64,000 nt of DNA from JACCZX01 sp963710675 (GCA_963710675.1 CAVQBE010000006.1:1-64000); one strand, 5' to 3'; positions 9,162 to 18,930 are shown, numbered from the stretch's first letter. Notes: generated by a model from the letters alone, not told the origin. Made by a program: numbers and translations.

Positions 9162-12100
9162 CTAGTGCATCAGCGACCGCTCTCGCCCCACCCCACGTCG
9201 ATCAATGAACATCTGCACGAAGTCATCGACATTCATCGGTCGTGCAAACAGGTAGCCTTGCGCCGAATCGCAGCCGAGGTGCTGCATCCACGTTTGTTGT
9301 GCCTGTGTTTCGATGCCCTCTGCGGTGATGCTGATGCCGAGCGAACGAGCCATGTCGATGACCGCCTTGACGATTGTCAACGTGCGCGCATCTCGCATGC
9401 ACTCGACGGTAAAGCTGCGATCGATCTTCAGCCGGTGAATCGGCAAATCGCGTAGGTGCGCAAGACTCGAAAAGCCAACGCCAAAATCGTCAAGAGCGAT
9501 TCGCACGCCTGCGTTGCGCATGCGTACAAGATTTTCGCGCGACACCGCCGACGTGTCGAGCAAGCCGGTCTCGGTCACCTCGACTTCGATGTCGTTGGGT
9601 GGCACATCGTGCTCATTGAGTATGTTCAGTAGTCCCTCAACGCAGCCTAATTGACGCAGCTGAACGCCGGCCATGTTGATCGACAGCGGCGGAATATCCA
9701 GTCCCTGCATCCGCCAGTCGCGCCGCGCACGGCACGCTTCATGGATAACCCATTCACCAAGCGCGACAATCAATCCTGATTCCTCCGCAATCGGAATGAA
9801 TTCGGCAGGGGATATATCGCCCAGCTCGGCGTCGCGCCAGCGAATCAACGCTTCCGCTCCCACGAGCTTGCCGTCATTCAGCGAAATCAATGGCTGATAG
9901 ACGAGCTTGAAATCGCGCGCCTCCACCGCTTTGCGTAGCCGTTGCTCGAGCCGCAGCCGCAGATCGGCGCGGCGCGCAACCGTAGGCGTGTAGAAGGCGT
10001 ATGTCTGCCTGCCGCTTTCCTTCGCTTGATACATCGCTGCGTCAGCAGCGTTTAACAACGAGTCGAGCTCGATACCGTCTTGCGGGAAGAAGCTGATGCC
10101 GACCGACGGTGTGACCGAAACCTCCATTCCCAGCACCCTGGCCGGCTCCGAGATCGAGCGGATCAGTTCCTTCGCAATATCCACGGCATAGTCACCACGC
10201 GGTATGTCGACCAGCAGCGCCACCAGTTCGTCACCACCTCGGCGGCCGACCAGATGCGGCTCGGTGATCGCGTTGCGGATCCTGCTCGCAACGATTGACA
10301 GCATTTGATCGCCGACTCGGTGGCCGTACCCATTATTCAGCAGCCGGAAGTTATCGAGGTCAATAAACAGCAAGGCGCAGCGCTTTTCACTGGCGTAAGC
10401 ATTGGCCAGGATGCGTCCGGCGCGCTCATCGAACGTCTGCCGATTCGCAAGTTGCGTCAGCTCATCGACCGTTGCCAGCCGCTCGATGCGTTCCTGCGAC
10501 TTGACCTGCTCGGTAATGTTCTTGCCGATACCTCGATAGCCGATGAATTTGCCGTCGGCAGCAAAGACAGGATCACCACTGGTGATGTTGTAGACAGACG
10601 AACCGTCGGGCATCCAGCGCCTAAACATCACATCGCGAAACGGCTTACGAGCCATCAGTGTCGCTCGGTGCTCGTCCCAGGACGACGGCCGAATCAGTTC
10701 GCCCGGCAGTTCCCAGCGGTGCTTGCCAATAATGTCATCGTCTTGCAGGTTGATCGTGTCACGCGCGCCGCGCTGCAGTCGCGTGAAGCGCAGGTCCTCG
10801 TCCATCTCCCAGTACCAGTCGGACGACAGCTCGGTCAGAGCACGAAAGCGTGCTTCGTTATCAGTGATCTTCGCGATCAGCGACTCACGCTCCGTAACAT
10901 CCCATGCGAGACCGCGGTATCCAACAAATTCCCCGAGTTCGAATACGGGATGGCCGGAAACTTCGAAATACATGTCGCGGCCAAGATGCTGCGGCTGCAA
11001 CTTCAATTTCAGTTGCTTGAATGCGCGCCGCTCCGCGATATCGCGGTTCAACTGCTCCCAGTTCGCCGTCATCGATGGATCGAGCGCGTCGATTTCCGAC
11101 AATCGGCGGCCGCATATCAATTTTTGCGCCGACTCTTCGTAGTCCGCGGCACCGGTCAGTCGCGTAACCCGATGCTCGGCGTCGGTCTCCCAGTACCACT
11201 CGGTGACCAGCGTGGTCAGCGCGCGAAAACGTTCCTCGCTTTCACGCAGCGCGCTCAGCGTCTGCTCGCGGCCGGTGACGTCGCGTCCCGCGCCGTAATA
11301 TCCCTGAAAGCCGCCGTGTTCATCAAAAATGGGCTTGCCGCTAACGGCGATCCACATCGGGGTGCCGTCGCCCCGCTTGCACTTGTAGGTAAACCACGGG
11401 AACGGCTCGCGACGCTCGATGCGCCCGAGATACTCGGCGTACTGCTGCGGATCGGCCTCAAAGCCCGCCATTCCCGCCCGCGTTTTGCCAATCAGTTGCG
11501 TGCCTGAAAGTCGCAGGTGGTGCTCGACCGCCGTCGAGAATTCAATGAAACGCCCCTCTGCGTCCTCGCGCCAGAACCAGTCGTAAGTAAGCTCACTCAA
11601 GTCGTCGATCAGCTTGCGGCGCTTCGACAACTCGTGCTCTATCAGTTTCTGCTCGGTTACGTCGCGACGAAAGCTGATGACGCCGCCGTCAGCGGTCAAA
11701 CAATCGGTCATCAGAAGCCAGCGCTTGCCGAGATGGCGAACAACCTCGGTGACTTCGGATCCGCCCCGGCGACGATGGGCTTCCTCAAGGAATTCCGCAA
11801 GTGTCCGCCCGTCAATTACTTCGGGCGGCGCCACTTTGTAGTAGGCAGTCACCAGGTCGTCGAGCCGCGCTCCTGGTACGAACAAGTGCGCGATCTCTGA
11901 ATAGAGTTCGCGAAACGCTCGATTGCAATTGATCAGTCGGTCATCACGGTCATACAGCGCAATGCCGACATTCATTGACTCCAGCGACCGCTCCCAGGCG
12001 ATCGCGTGCGACTGCATTTCACCGATTTTGATCCGGCTGCCGATCAGGTAGAAGGTCAGCGCAATAAGCAGAGCGGCGCCTAGAGCGGTCCGCAACTGCG

Positions 12101-12278
12101 TTGCAGTGCTCGGCGTTAACGTCGAACTTGCGACCAAAGTAGCCGCGATCAGCGTTGCGATGAATGCAACGGCTAGTGCGCCAATGAATACCAAAAACCA
12201 GCGCGACTGCACCGCAGCAGCAAGGGTTTTCGCAACAGACGAAAGGGTGTTAGTTGAGATAGTGGCGGACGGGCCCAA
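9162..12278 (-). CDS. Membrane PAS-GGDEF-EAL protein (cyclic-di-GMP signalling)
   Basis: A 1038-residue sensor. Two membrane helices (about residues 27-50 and 64-82) are followed by four PAS-type modules (about 90-215, 220-340, 345-465, 468-590), the last three each ending in a PAC-like pattern GY-G-GRDVT, GYRGLAWDVTE or GYRGIGKNITE. A GGDEF domain (about 600-755) has LDNFRLLNNGYGH and the active-site loop RRGGDEL, with Leu in place of Phe. The EAL domain (about 775-1025) has GAEALIRW, EVTETGLLD, DDFGVGFSSL and KIDRSF, all residues needed for phosphodiesterase activity. It probably degrades cyclic-di-GMP; cyclase activity is uncertain. It lies between parE and parC. Confidence 0.9.
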   Translation of the reverse strand: MGPSATISTNTLSSVAKTLAAAVQSRWFLVFIGALAVAFIATLIAATLVASSTLTPSTATQLRTALGAALLIALTFYLIGSRIKIGEMQSHAIAWERSLESMNVGIALYDRDDRLINCNRAFRELYSEIAHLFVPGARLDDLVTAYYKVAPPEVIDGRTLAEFLEEAHRRRGGSEVTEVVRHLGKRWLLMTDCLTADGGVISFRRDVTEQKLIEHELSKRRKLIDDLSELTYDWFWREDAEGRFIEFSTAVEHHLRLSGTQLIGKTRAGMAGFEADPQQYAEYLGRIERREPFPWFTYKCKRGDGTPMWIAVSGKPIFDEHGGFQGYYGAGRDVTGREQTLSALRESEERFRALTTLVTEWYWETDAEHRVTRLTGAADYEESAQKLICGRRLSEIDALDPSMTANWEQLNRDIAERRAFKQLKLKLQPQHLGRDMYFEVSGHPVFELGEFVGYRGLAWDVTERESLIAKITDNEARFRALTELSSDWYWEMDEDLRFTRLQRGARDTINLQDDDIIGKHRWELPGELIRPSSWDEHRATLMARKPFRDVMFRRWMPDGSSVYNITSGDPVFAADGKFIGYRGIGKNITEQVKSQERIERLATVDELTQLANRQTFDERAGRILANAYASEKRCALLFIDLDNFRLLNNGYGHRVGDQMLSIVASRIRNAITEPHLVGRRGGDELVALLVDIPRGDYAVDIAKELIRSISEPARVLGMEVSVTPSVGISFFPQDGIELDSLLNAADAAMYQAKESGRQTYAFYTPTVARRADLRLRLEQRLRKAVEARDFKLVYQPLISLNDGKLVGAEALIRWRDAELGDISPAEFIPIAEESGLIVALGEWVIHEACRARRDWRMQGLDIPPLSINMAGVQLRQLGCVEGLLNILNEHDVPPNDIEVEVTETGLLDTSAVSRENLVRMRNAGVRIALDDFGVGFSSLAHLRDLPIHRLKIDRSFTVECMRDARTLTIVKAVIDMARSLGISITAEGIETQAQQTWMQHLGCDSAQGYLFARPMNVDDFVQMFIDRRGVGRERSLMH

Positions 12279-12371
12279 TCGGGGCCTTTTAGCAACGATG
12301 GCGCGCCGAAGTATGCCTATAAAGCCGCCTCATACAAGCCCCCCTGTGAGACCCATTCCTAAGAGCGACAG

Positions 12372-14369
12372 CTAGACGTCGGCTTCGATCTCGTTGCCGT
12401 GCTCCTCGAGCCATGCGCGCCGGGCCTGGCTCTCGGCTCGCCCCATTAGCATCGTCATCGTAGCCACAGTCTCGGCGTTGGCAACGTCGCCCAGCCCCAC
12501 GCGCATCAGACGCCGTGTATCCGGATTCATCGTCGTCTCCCAGAGCTGCTCCGGACTCATCTCGCCCAGGCCTTTAAATCGTGCAATCGACCAGCTGCCT
12601 TCCTTGACCTTCTCATCGACCAGCTTCTCCAGCGTCGTGTCGAGCTCTGCTTCATCGAGACAGTACAAACGGCGCGTCGGCCGTTTGCCAAGCGCAGGGA
12701 CGTCGACCCGATACAACGGAGGTCGCGCGACATAGATGTTTCCCCGATGCACCAGCTGTGGAAAATGGCGGTAGAAAAGCGTCAGCAGCAATACTTGGAT
12801 GTGCGAACCGTCGACGTCGGCATCGGCCAGCACGCAGATCTTGCCGTACCGCAGCCCGTCGAAGCTGACGTCATCGTTCGGGCCGTGCGGATCGACGCCT
12901 ATCGCCACCGCCATGTCGTGAACCTCCGCGTTGCCGAACAGCCGGTCGCGTTCGACTTCCCACGTATTGAGCACTTTGCCGCGCAGCGGCAGAATCGCCT
13001 GAAACTCCTTGTCTCGACCCATTTTTGCGGAGCCACCCGCGGAATCGCCTTCGACCAGAAACAGCTCGTTGCGGGCGAGCTCGGTCGATTCGCAATCGGT
13101 CAACTTGCCGGGCAACACCGCTACTGCCGAGCTCTTTTTCTTCTCGATTTTTTGTCCGGCCCGCGCGCGCGCCTGCGCCTGAGACACGACGAGCTCGGCC
13201 AGCCGCCGGCCATCGTTAGGATTGTGATTGAGCCAGAACTCGAGCTGAGGGCGGACGAAGAACGAAACCAGACGCACAGCGTCCCGGCTCAGCAATCTCT
13301 CTTTCACCTGACCCTGAAACTGTGGATCCAGCACTTTCGCCGACAGAACAAAACTGGCGCGAGCAAACACATCTTCCGGTAACAGCTTGACGCCCTTCGG
13401 CAGCAGTTGATGCGCATCGATGAATGCACGCACCGCTCCGAACAGTCCTTCACGCAGGCCCGCCTCGTGCGTGCCACCCGCCGAGGTAGGAATCAGATTG
13501 ACGTAGGACTCGCGTGTGACTGCGCCGTCTTCGGTCCACACGATGACCCAATTTGCGCCTTCGCCTTCGGCGAACGTGGGATCGTCGGCTCCGGCAAACC
13601 CGCTCGCCTCGAACGGCGGCAGCATGGGATCATCAGCAAGCGAGCTAAGCAAATATTCGCGCAATCCGCCTTCATATTTCCAGCGCTGTGTGCCACCGCT
13701 GGACGCACCCGATTTTTCGGTTGTCAGAGTGATCTCGGTTCCGGGCAACAGCACGGCTTTGCTGCGCAGCAAGCGCTCCAGTTCCTCGACCGGTATCTGC
13801 GGTGAGTCGAAATACTTTTCGCTCGGCCACACCTTCACGCGCGTGCCGCTGGTTTTGCCGGATCCCTTCGCGGCAACGGATTTCAACGGCTGAACGACAT
13901 TGCCTTCGGCAAATGCAATGGTGTGCATCTTGCCGTCGCGCCACACCGTGACTTCGAGGCGCGACGCGAGGGCGTTGGTAACGGACACACCGACTCCATG
14001 CAGCCCGCCCGAGAAGGCGTATGCGCCACCCGCGCGCTTGTCAAACTTTCCACCCGCGTGCAGTCGTGTGAAGACGATTTGAATTACCGGTTCCTTTTCT
14101 TCCGGATGCAGGCCCACCGGAATTCCGCGGCCGTCGTCTTCGACGGTTACCGCGCCATCCTTGCTCAGCGCGACGTCGATCCGACTGCCAAAGCCCGCAA
14201 GAATCTCGTCCGATGCGTTGTCAATGACCTCTTGCACGACATGCAATGGACTCTCGGTACGCGTGTACATCCCCGGTCGCTGCCTGACCGGCTCGAGTCC
14301 TTTGAGGACGCGAATGGATTCTTCGCTGTAGTCGCCACCGCGCCGCGCCGGGCGCTGACTGCCTTGCAT
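12372..14369 (-). CDS. parE: DNA topoisomerase IV subunit B
   Basis: ATPase subunit of topoisomerase IV, 665 residues. The GHKL ATPase domain shows EVIDNASDE, DDGRGIPVG and GGLHGVGVSVTNALAS. The TOPRIM domain has EGDSAGG and the metal-binding DADVDGSHI. The C-terminal part ends with RFKGLGEMSPEQLWETTMNP as in all GyrB/ParE proteins. Length is close to the ParE norm, without the insertion typical of GyrB. It reads leftward, with the cyclic-di-GMP gene following after 93 bp. Confidence 0.96.
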   Translation of the reverse strand: MQGSQRPARRGGDYSEESIRVLKGLEPVRQRPGMYTRTESPLHVVQEVIDNASDEILAGFGSRIDVALSKDGAVTVEDDGRGIPVGLHPEEKEPVIQIVFTRLHAGGKFDKRAGGAYAFSGGLHGVGVSVTNALASRLEVTVWRDGKMHTIAFAEGNVVQPLKSVAAKGSGKTSGTRVKVWPSEKYFDSPQIPVEELERLLRSKAVLLPGTEITLTTEKSGASSGGTQRWKYEGGLREYLLSSLADDPMLPPFEASGFAGADDPTFAEGEGANWVIVWTEDGAVTRESYVNLIPTSAGGTHEAGLREGLFGAVRAFIDAHQLLPKGVKLLPEDVFARASFVLSAKVLDPQFQGQVKERLLSRDAVRLVSFFVRPQLEFWLNHNPNDGRRLAELVVSQAQARARAGQKIEKKKSSAVAVLPGKLTDCESTELARNELFLVEGDSAGGSAKMGRDKEFQAILPLRGKVLNTWEVERDRLFGNAEVHDMAVAIGVDPHGPNDDVSFDGLRYGKICVLADADVDGSHIQVLLLTLFYRHFPQLVHRGNIYVARPPLYRVDVPALGKRPTRRLYCLDEAELDTTLEKLVDEKVKEGSWSIARFKGLGEMSPEQLWETTMNPDTRRLMRVGLGDVANAETVATMTMLMGRAESQARRAWLEEHGNEIEADV

Positions 14370-14442
14370 CGTTCGCGGCTCCCTTTTGCCTAAGGTCGTG
14401 CTTGTTCTCGAAAGCGCGCGCAGTCTACGTCAGACTGCTGGA

Positions 14443-14448
14443 TATACT
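14443..14448 (+). promoter_or_regulatory. Possible -10 element of the tRNA-Arg gene
   Basis: TATACT lies 20 bp before the mature tRNA 5' end, a normal distance. The -35 is weak. A 6-bp inverted repeat, CAGTCT (14421-14426) with AGACTG (14432-14437), sits just upstream and could be an operator or chance. Confidence 0.35.
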
Positions 14449-14468
14449 GCCGCGCGCGCCGCATACCA

Positions 14469-14543
14469 CTCGCCGTAGCACAATGGATAGTGCACATGCC
14501 TCCTAAGCGTGGGATTCAGGTTCGATTCCTGACGGCGAGACCA
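14469..14543 (+). tRNA. tRNA-Arg (anticodon CCT)
   Basis: Cloverleaf is complete: 7-bp acceptor stem CTCGCCG (14469-14475) with CGGCGAG (14533-14539), D stem GCAC/GTGC, anticodon stem CATGC/GCGTG around loop CTCCTAA giving anticodon CCT (reads AGG), T stem TCAGG/CCTGA around TTCGATT, discriminator A at 14540 and a genome-encoded CCA at 14541-14543. It lies between divergent parE and the following permease gene. Confidence 0.95.
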
Positions 14544-14551
14544 GTGCAACG

Positions 14552-15835
14552 ATGAATTCATCCCCTCAACCTCAACCCCTTCCGACGCGCGTCGAACGAT
14601 CTTCGATGCAAATCAGATTCGATCTGATTTTTCGCATAGCCGGCGCCGCACTTGTCGTCATCGGGATCTACCTGGTGGTGCAACCGTTTCTCAGCGCGCT
14701 GCTGGTGGCTGGCGTGCTTGCTATCGCGACCTGGCCCGCGTACGAAAAACTGCGCAGCAACCTGCGCGGCAACTCGACACTGAGCGCCTCGGTAATGCTG
14801 CTGTTGATGCTGGTGACCGTCATCGTGCCGATCGCACTATTGGCGGAAGCCGCCGCCGATCACTTGCCCGCGCTGTTCTCGACGCTGCGCGACTGGCGCG
14901 CTGAAGATCTGCATGTGCCAGATCAGATCAAGAGCATTCCGATCGTCGGTGAGAGCGTGTTCCAATGGTTAACGTCGCTAATGTCGGATCGGAATCAGTC
15001 CGCCGCGCTGTTACAGCGCGCTCTGGAGCCTGCGGGCAAGGTATCGCTCGTTTTTGTGCGGATACTGGGCGATGGATTGCTGCAATTGCTGTTGGTCGCG
15101 TTCATCGTTTTCTTTTATTACCGCGACGGCGAGCGAATCTCGCAGCTGACGCACCGGATATCCCGCCGGTTGTCCGGCGAGATGAGCGACGAAGTGTTGT
15201 CGATCGTTGTCGGCACAACGCGCAGCGTGTTCATCAGCATCGTCGGTACGGCGGCAGCTCAGGCAATCGTCGCGTATATCGGATTCCTGATCGCGGGCGT
15301 GCCTGGCGCATTTCTGCTGGGCGTGGGCACGTTCGTACTATCGGTGGTTCCGATGGGCCCCGTGGTGATGTGGGGAGGCGCGGCGATCTGGCTGTACATG
15401 CAGGGCGAACCTGGTTGGGCCATTTTCATGGTCATCTGGGGAGCCGCTGTTATCAGCAGCATCGACAATTTTTTGAAGCCGCTGTTGATCGCGCGCGGGT
15501 CGACCTTATCGCTGGGACTGATCTTTCTCGGCGTTCTGGGTGGCGTACTCGCGTTCGGCTTCATCGGCGTAATACTCGGACCCGTATTGCTGGCCCTTGG
15601 CGTTTCGCTCGGCCGTGCCTGGATTACCACGCGCAACAGTGACGTAGCCGAAGCAACGGCGGCGGCAGCAACCGCAGTCGTCGCTGCCGCCGTGCAGTCG
15701 GAAAACGAGGCGGATACAAGAAAATGCTGCAGAACGTACTTAAATCCGAAACATTTCCTTGCGATAGTGCTTCAGCTCCTCGATGGACTCATGAATGTCC
15801 GCGAGCGCCTCATGACGGCTCTTCTTTTCGAATGA
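14552..15835 (+). CDS. AI-2E family transporter (PerM/TqsA-like permease)
   Basis: A 427-residue membrane protein of the AI-2E family: paired helices near the N terminus (about residues 28-70), a helix at 80-100, a soluble central part, then a block of five helices with the family pattern PGAFLLGVGTFVLSVVPMGP and SIDNFLKPLLIARG. Substrate unknown; relatives export quorum signals or ions. The last about 30 residues run antisense into orn and do not look like family sequence, so the true end is probably near 15740 after one indel in the alanine-rich tail. Confidence 0.85.
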   Translation: MNSSPQPQPLPTRVERSSMQIRFDLIFRIAGAALVVIGIYLVVQPFLSALLVAGVLAIATWPAYEKLRSNLRGNSTLSASVMLLLMLVTVIVPIALLAEAAADHLPALFSTLRDWRAEDLHVPDQIKSIPIVGESVFQWLTSLMSDRNQSAALLQRALEPAGKVSLVFVRILGDGLLQLLLVAFIVFFYYRDGERISQLTHRISRRLSGEMSDEVLSIVVGTTRSVFISIVGTAAAQAIVAYIGFLIAGVPGAFLLGVGTFVLSVVPMGPVVMWGGAAIWLYMQGEPGWAIFMVIWGAAVISSIDNFLKPLLIARGSTLSLGLIFLGVLGGVLAFGFIGVILGPVLLALGVSLGRAWITTRNSDVAEATAAAATAVVAAAVQSENEADTRKCCRTYLNPKHFLAIVLQLLDGLMNVRERLMTALLFE

Positions 15836-16297
15836 GCGAACAACAGCTGGTTGCCAGCGGCGCGCAAGCTCTTTTAGCGTGCTGACATCGACATTGCGGT
15901 AGTGAAAGAATGCCTCAAGGCGCGGCATCCAGCGCGCCATGAAGCGACGATCCTGACAAATCGAGTTGCCGCACATCGGCGACTTGCCCGCTGGAGCCAG
16001 CGGCTTGAGAAACTCAATCAGCACGTCACTCGCCTGCTCTTCATCAATGTCAGACGATCGCACTTTGTCAATCAGTCCTGACCGCGCATGGGTCGACGCA
16101 TTCCAGCGATCCATCCCGTCCAGTACGCTGCCCGCTTGTCGAAGCACCAGCACCGGGCCTTCCTCTATCACGTCAAGCTCTGGTCCGGTCACGACCACTG
16201 CGATCTCCAGCACGCGATCCGCGTCCGGGTTCAGACCCGACATTTCCATGTCTACCCAGACGAGGTTTAGATCGGAGAAGCGTGGGTGCTGTGACAT
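15740..16297 (-). CDS. orn: Oligoribonuclease
   Basis: 3'-5' exoribonuclease that degrades di- to pentanucleotides, including pGpG from cyclic-di-GMP turnover. The 185 residues match the family length. DEDDh motifs are visible: Asp16 and Glu18 in WVDMEMSGL, the central NSICQDRRF, and the terminal HEALADI with the catalytic histidine and aspartate. It converges with the AI-2E gene, with about 96 bp of antisense overlap at the 3' ends. Confidence 0.95.
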   Translation of the reverse strand: MSQHPRFSDLNLVWVDMEMSGLNPDADRVLEIAVVVTGPELDVIEEGPVLVLRQAGSVLDGMDRWNASTHARSGLIDKVRSSDIDEEQASDVLIEFLKPLAPAGKSPMCGNSICQDRRFMARWMPRLEAFFHYRNVDVSTLKELARRWQPAVVRSFEKKSRHEALADIHESIEELKHYRKEMFRI

Positions 16298-16408
16298 AAT
16301 TTTCTAATCGTTGTTGATCCACGCGTTCGACTGCTGGCGCGCGATTCTGGCATAGCGAGATGGGCGCCCTGCCTTTTCGAGCTCGACGCTGCAAATCACT
16401 GTTCCTAT

Positions 16409-17668
16409 ATGGCCTTGTTGCTGACCATCTTGTTCGTGTTCTTTCTGTCGCTGATGATCGGCGTCCGTTACTGGCTGGCATTGCGCCAGATTCGATACGT
16501 GACGGCACACGCCGAACATGTTCCTTCGCAATTTGCGGATCGTGTGTCGCTTGAGGCACATCGCAAGGCGGCGCACTACACCGTCGCAAAAACTCGACTT
16601 GGAATCGTTGAGACCGCTGTTGGCGCGGCAGCTCTCGTTTGTTTGACGTTGCTTGGGGGATTGCAGTGGATCAGCGACGCGTTGCGCGCTTTGATCGAGA
16701 GTGACCTTCTGTATCAGATTTCAGTGGTTGCGGCAGCGGTGTTGATCTTGGCTGTGATTGATCTGCCGTTCTCGTGGATCCGGCAGTTCCGGATCGAGCA
16801 GCGCTTTGGCTTTAACCGGATGACGCCGCGACTGTGGGTCCTTGATCTCGTCAAGTCGTTCGCTGTTGCCGCTGCGCTTGGGCTGCCGCTGCTTGCCGCC
16901 ACGCTCTGGCTGATGCAGAGGACGGGAGATGCGTGGTGGATCTACGTCTGGTTGCTTTGGGTGGCATTTAATGCACTGATACTGTTGCTGTACCCGACGC
17001 TGATCGCTCCGATCTTCAATAAGTTCGAGCCATTGAAGGACTCTGCGCTCGCCGATCGCATCGGTGCTCTGCTTAGCCGTACCGGGTTCGCAAGCAAGGG
17101 GGTATTCGTGATGGACGGCTCGCGACGCTCTGCACATGGCAATGCGTATTTCACAGGACTTGGCCGCGCAAAGCGCATCGTGTTTTTTGACACGCTGATT
17201 GAGCGGCTGCTACCCCCTGAAATTGAGGCCGTGCTGGCGCACGAGCTTGGGCACTTCAAGTTGAAGCATATTGCAAAGCGCCTCGCGTTTTCCTTCGTCG
17301 CCAGTCTCGGGGTGTTGGCTTTACTCGGATGGTTAATCACTCAACCATGGTTTTATGCCGGGCTCGGCGTTGAGCTTTCGACCAGCGGAGCGCATCAGGG
17401 AGTCGCGCTTGTGCTGTTCATGCTGGTACTGCCGGTGTTCACATTCATTTTTGCCCCGCTGGCGAGCATCATGTCGCGCAAGCACGAGTTCGAAGCTGAC
17501 CGGTTTGCGGCGCGAAACGCGTCGGCAGATGATCTGGTCAATGCATTGGTGAAGCTGTACCAAGATAACGCATCAACGTTGACGCCGGACCCGGTGCACT
17601 CCGCGTTTTACGACAGCCACCCTCCGGCGTCGATCCGCATTGAGCGTCTATTGCGGGCGCCAGCCTGA
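16409..17668 (+). CDS. M48 family metallopeptidase (Ste24/CAAX-protease type)
   Basis: Integral-membrane zinc protease of 419 residues. There are about seven membrane helices; the metal site HELGH starts at His278 and the third ligand glutamate is in the downstream SRKHEFEADRFAAR motif. The N-terminal helix-rich region with RFGFNRMTPRLWVLDL is typical of the Ste24 branch rather than HtpX. It probably cuts membrane proteins in quality control. It opens a rightward set with phhB, rsgA and the DUF2007 gene, with short spacers. Confidence 0.92.
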   Translation: MALLLTILFVFFLSLMIGVRYWLALRQIRYVTAHAEHVPSQFADRVSLEAHRKAAHYTVAKTRLGIVETAVGAAALVCLTLLGGLQWISDALRALIESDLLYQISVVAAAVLILAVIDLPFSWIRQFRIEQRFGFNRMTPRLWVLDLVKSFAVAAALGLPLLAATLWLMQRTGDAWWIYVWLLWVAFNALILLLYPTLIAPIFNKFEPLKDSALADRIGALLSRTGFASKGVFVMDGSRRSAHGNAYFTGLGRAKRIVFFDTLIERLLPPEIEAVLAHELGHFKLKHIAKRLAFSFVASLGVLALLGWLITQPWFYAGLGVELSTSGAHQGVALVLFMLVLPVFTFIFAPLASIMSRKHEFEADRFAARNASADDLVNALVKLYQDNASTLTPDPVHSAFYDSHPPASIRIERLLRAPA

Positions 17669-17688
17669 CGCTGGGGACATAAGCGGCA

Positions 17689-18030
17689 ATGAAGAGCTTC
17701 GAGCAACTACTGACATCGCACTGCCGTGAGATCAGAGGGGCTGCGATGAGCGAAGCCGATGTCCGGGCACAGCTTTCCGTTCTCGACCAATGGGTCGTCG
17801 ACGGTGACGCCCTGAAAAAAACTTATCGCTTCAAGGACTATTACGAGACGCTTGCGTTTGTTAATGCGCTGGCGTACATCGTGCATCGCGAAGATCATCA
17901 TCCTGACCTGCACGTTGGGTACAACCGTTGCGTGGTCCGTTACAACACGCACTCCGTCAGCGGCATTTCGGAAAACGATTTCATTTCTGCGGCAAAGGTC
18001 GACGCCCTTTATTCGCAAGCGCATGATTAG
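17689..18030 (+). CDS. phhB: 4a-hydroxytetrahydrobiopterin dehydratase (pterin carbinolamine dehydratase)
   Basis: Dehydrates 4a-hydroxytetrahydropterin to recycle the pterin cofactor of aromatic amino acid hydroxylases. The 113-residue chain has the family active-site pattern HREDHHPDLHVGYNRC, with His66, His70 and His71, and the end LYSQAHD. It follows the M48 protease by 20 bp. No phenylalanine hydroxylase gene is in the window. Confidence 0.92.
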   Translation: MKSFEQLLTSHCREIRGAAMSEADVRAQLSVLDQWVVDGDALKKTYRFKDYYETLAFVNALAYIVHREDHHPDLHVGYNRCVVRYNTHSVSGISENDFISAAKVDALYSQAHD

Positions 18031-18042
18031 CGCTGGGCTCGA

Positions 18043-18930
18043 GTGACAAATTCGCAGCAGGTGCGTGCGCGGGTGATCGCAACATTCGGCAGGCAGTCGT
18101 TGATCGCCGATGAGGCACGCATCTGGCAGGCCACGCGTCGCGGTCGGCGCGAAGACGTCGTGGTCGGCGACTGCGTTCTGGCAAGCATCACGTCGGAGGA
18201 GCAGGCGCGGATCGAGTCAATCGAGCCACGCACGACGCTTCTGTTTCGCACCGATCGGTATCGAACCAAAGAGCTCGCGGCGAACGTAGATCAGGTGATT
18301 GTCGTGTTTGCCTCTCGCCCGGCATTTAACCGCTGGTTCATCTGGAAAGCACTGGTTGCTGCTTCAGCGGCAGGCATCGAAGCGCTGGTACTGCGAAACA
18401 AGGCGGATCTCGCGGAGTCCGACGATGCCGGCTCATTTCTGCAGCAAGTTGCGCAACTTGGATGGCGCACTCTGGCAGTCTCCGCCAAGTCAGACAGTGA
18501 CCGCGCGCGTGGGCTGTTAATGCGCGAAGTGACGGGGCGCAAGAGCCTAATGGTGGGTCAGTCGGGCATGGGCAAGTCGACATTGCTAAATTTGCTGATT
18601 CCCGATGCGCGCGCGCGTACACAGGAATTTTCGGAGCGCCTGAATGCTGGCAAGCAAACCACGACGGCATCGCGCTGGTTCACTTTGGCAGACGACAGCG
18701 CATTGGTGGACTCCGCCGGCTTCGAGGAATTCGGCCTTACGCACCTGCGCTTCGATCAAATCGCGGCAACGTTTCCGGAGTTCAGCGCACTACTCGGGCA
18801 GTGCCGATTTCAGGATTGCCGCCATTTGCGAGAGCCCGGTTGCGCGGTTCTCGCGGCTCTGGAGGATCACCGGGTGTTGCCCGAACGTTACGACTTCTAT
18901 CGCTCGCTTGCATCCGAGTCGCTGGCATGA
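18043..18930 (+). CDS. rsgA: Ribosome small subunit-dependent GTPase A
   Basis: Circularly permuted GTPase that helps late maturation of the 30S subunit. N-terminal OB fold (about residues 1-75), then GTPase motifs in permuted order: G4 RNKADLA, G1 GQSGMGKST (about residue 172), G3 DSAGF. The C-terminal zinc finger is C-x5-CRHLREPGC. The start is a GTG at 18043, 12 bp after phhB. The G3 proline is replaced by alanine (usually DSPGF), which is uncommon but seen in related bacteria. Its TGA overlaps the next ATG. Confidence 0.95.
   Translation: MTNSQQVRARVIATFGRQSLIADEARIWQATRRGRREDVVVGDCVLASITSEEQARIESIEPRTTLLFRTDRYRTKELAANVDQVIVVFASRPAFNRWFIWKALVAASAAGIEALVLRNKADLAESDDAGSFLQQVAQLGWRTLAVSAKSDSDRARGLLMREVTGRKSLMVGQSGMGKSTLLNLLIPDARARTQEFSERLNAGKQTTTASRWFTLADDSALVDSAGFEEFGLTHLRFDQIAATFPEFSALLGQCRFQDCRHLREPGCAVLAALEDHRVLPERYDFYRSLASESLA

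Noticed and set aside
8873..9455. Open frames on both strands over the 9-kb palindrome
   Set aside because: They are translations of the inverted repeat and of the end of the EAL gene, with no start signal or domain.
10305..11507. 400-codon open frame on the plus strand inside the PAS-GGDEF-EAL gene
   Set aside because: Shadow of the codon pattern of a high-GC gene; the minus-strand protein has clear domains throughout.
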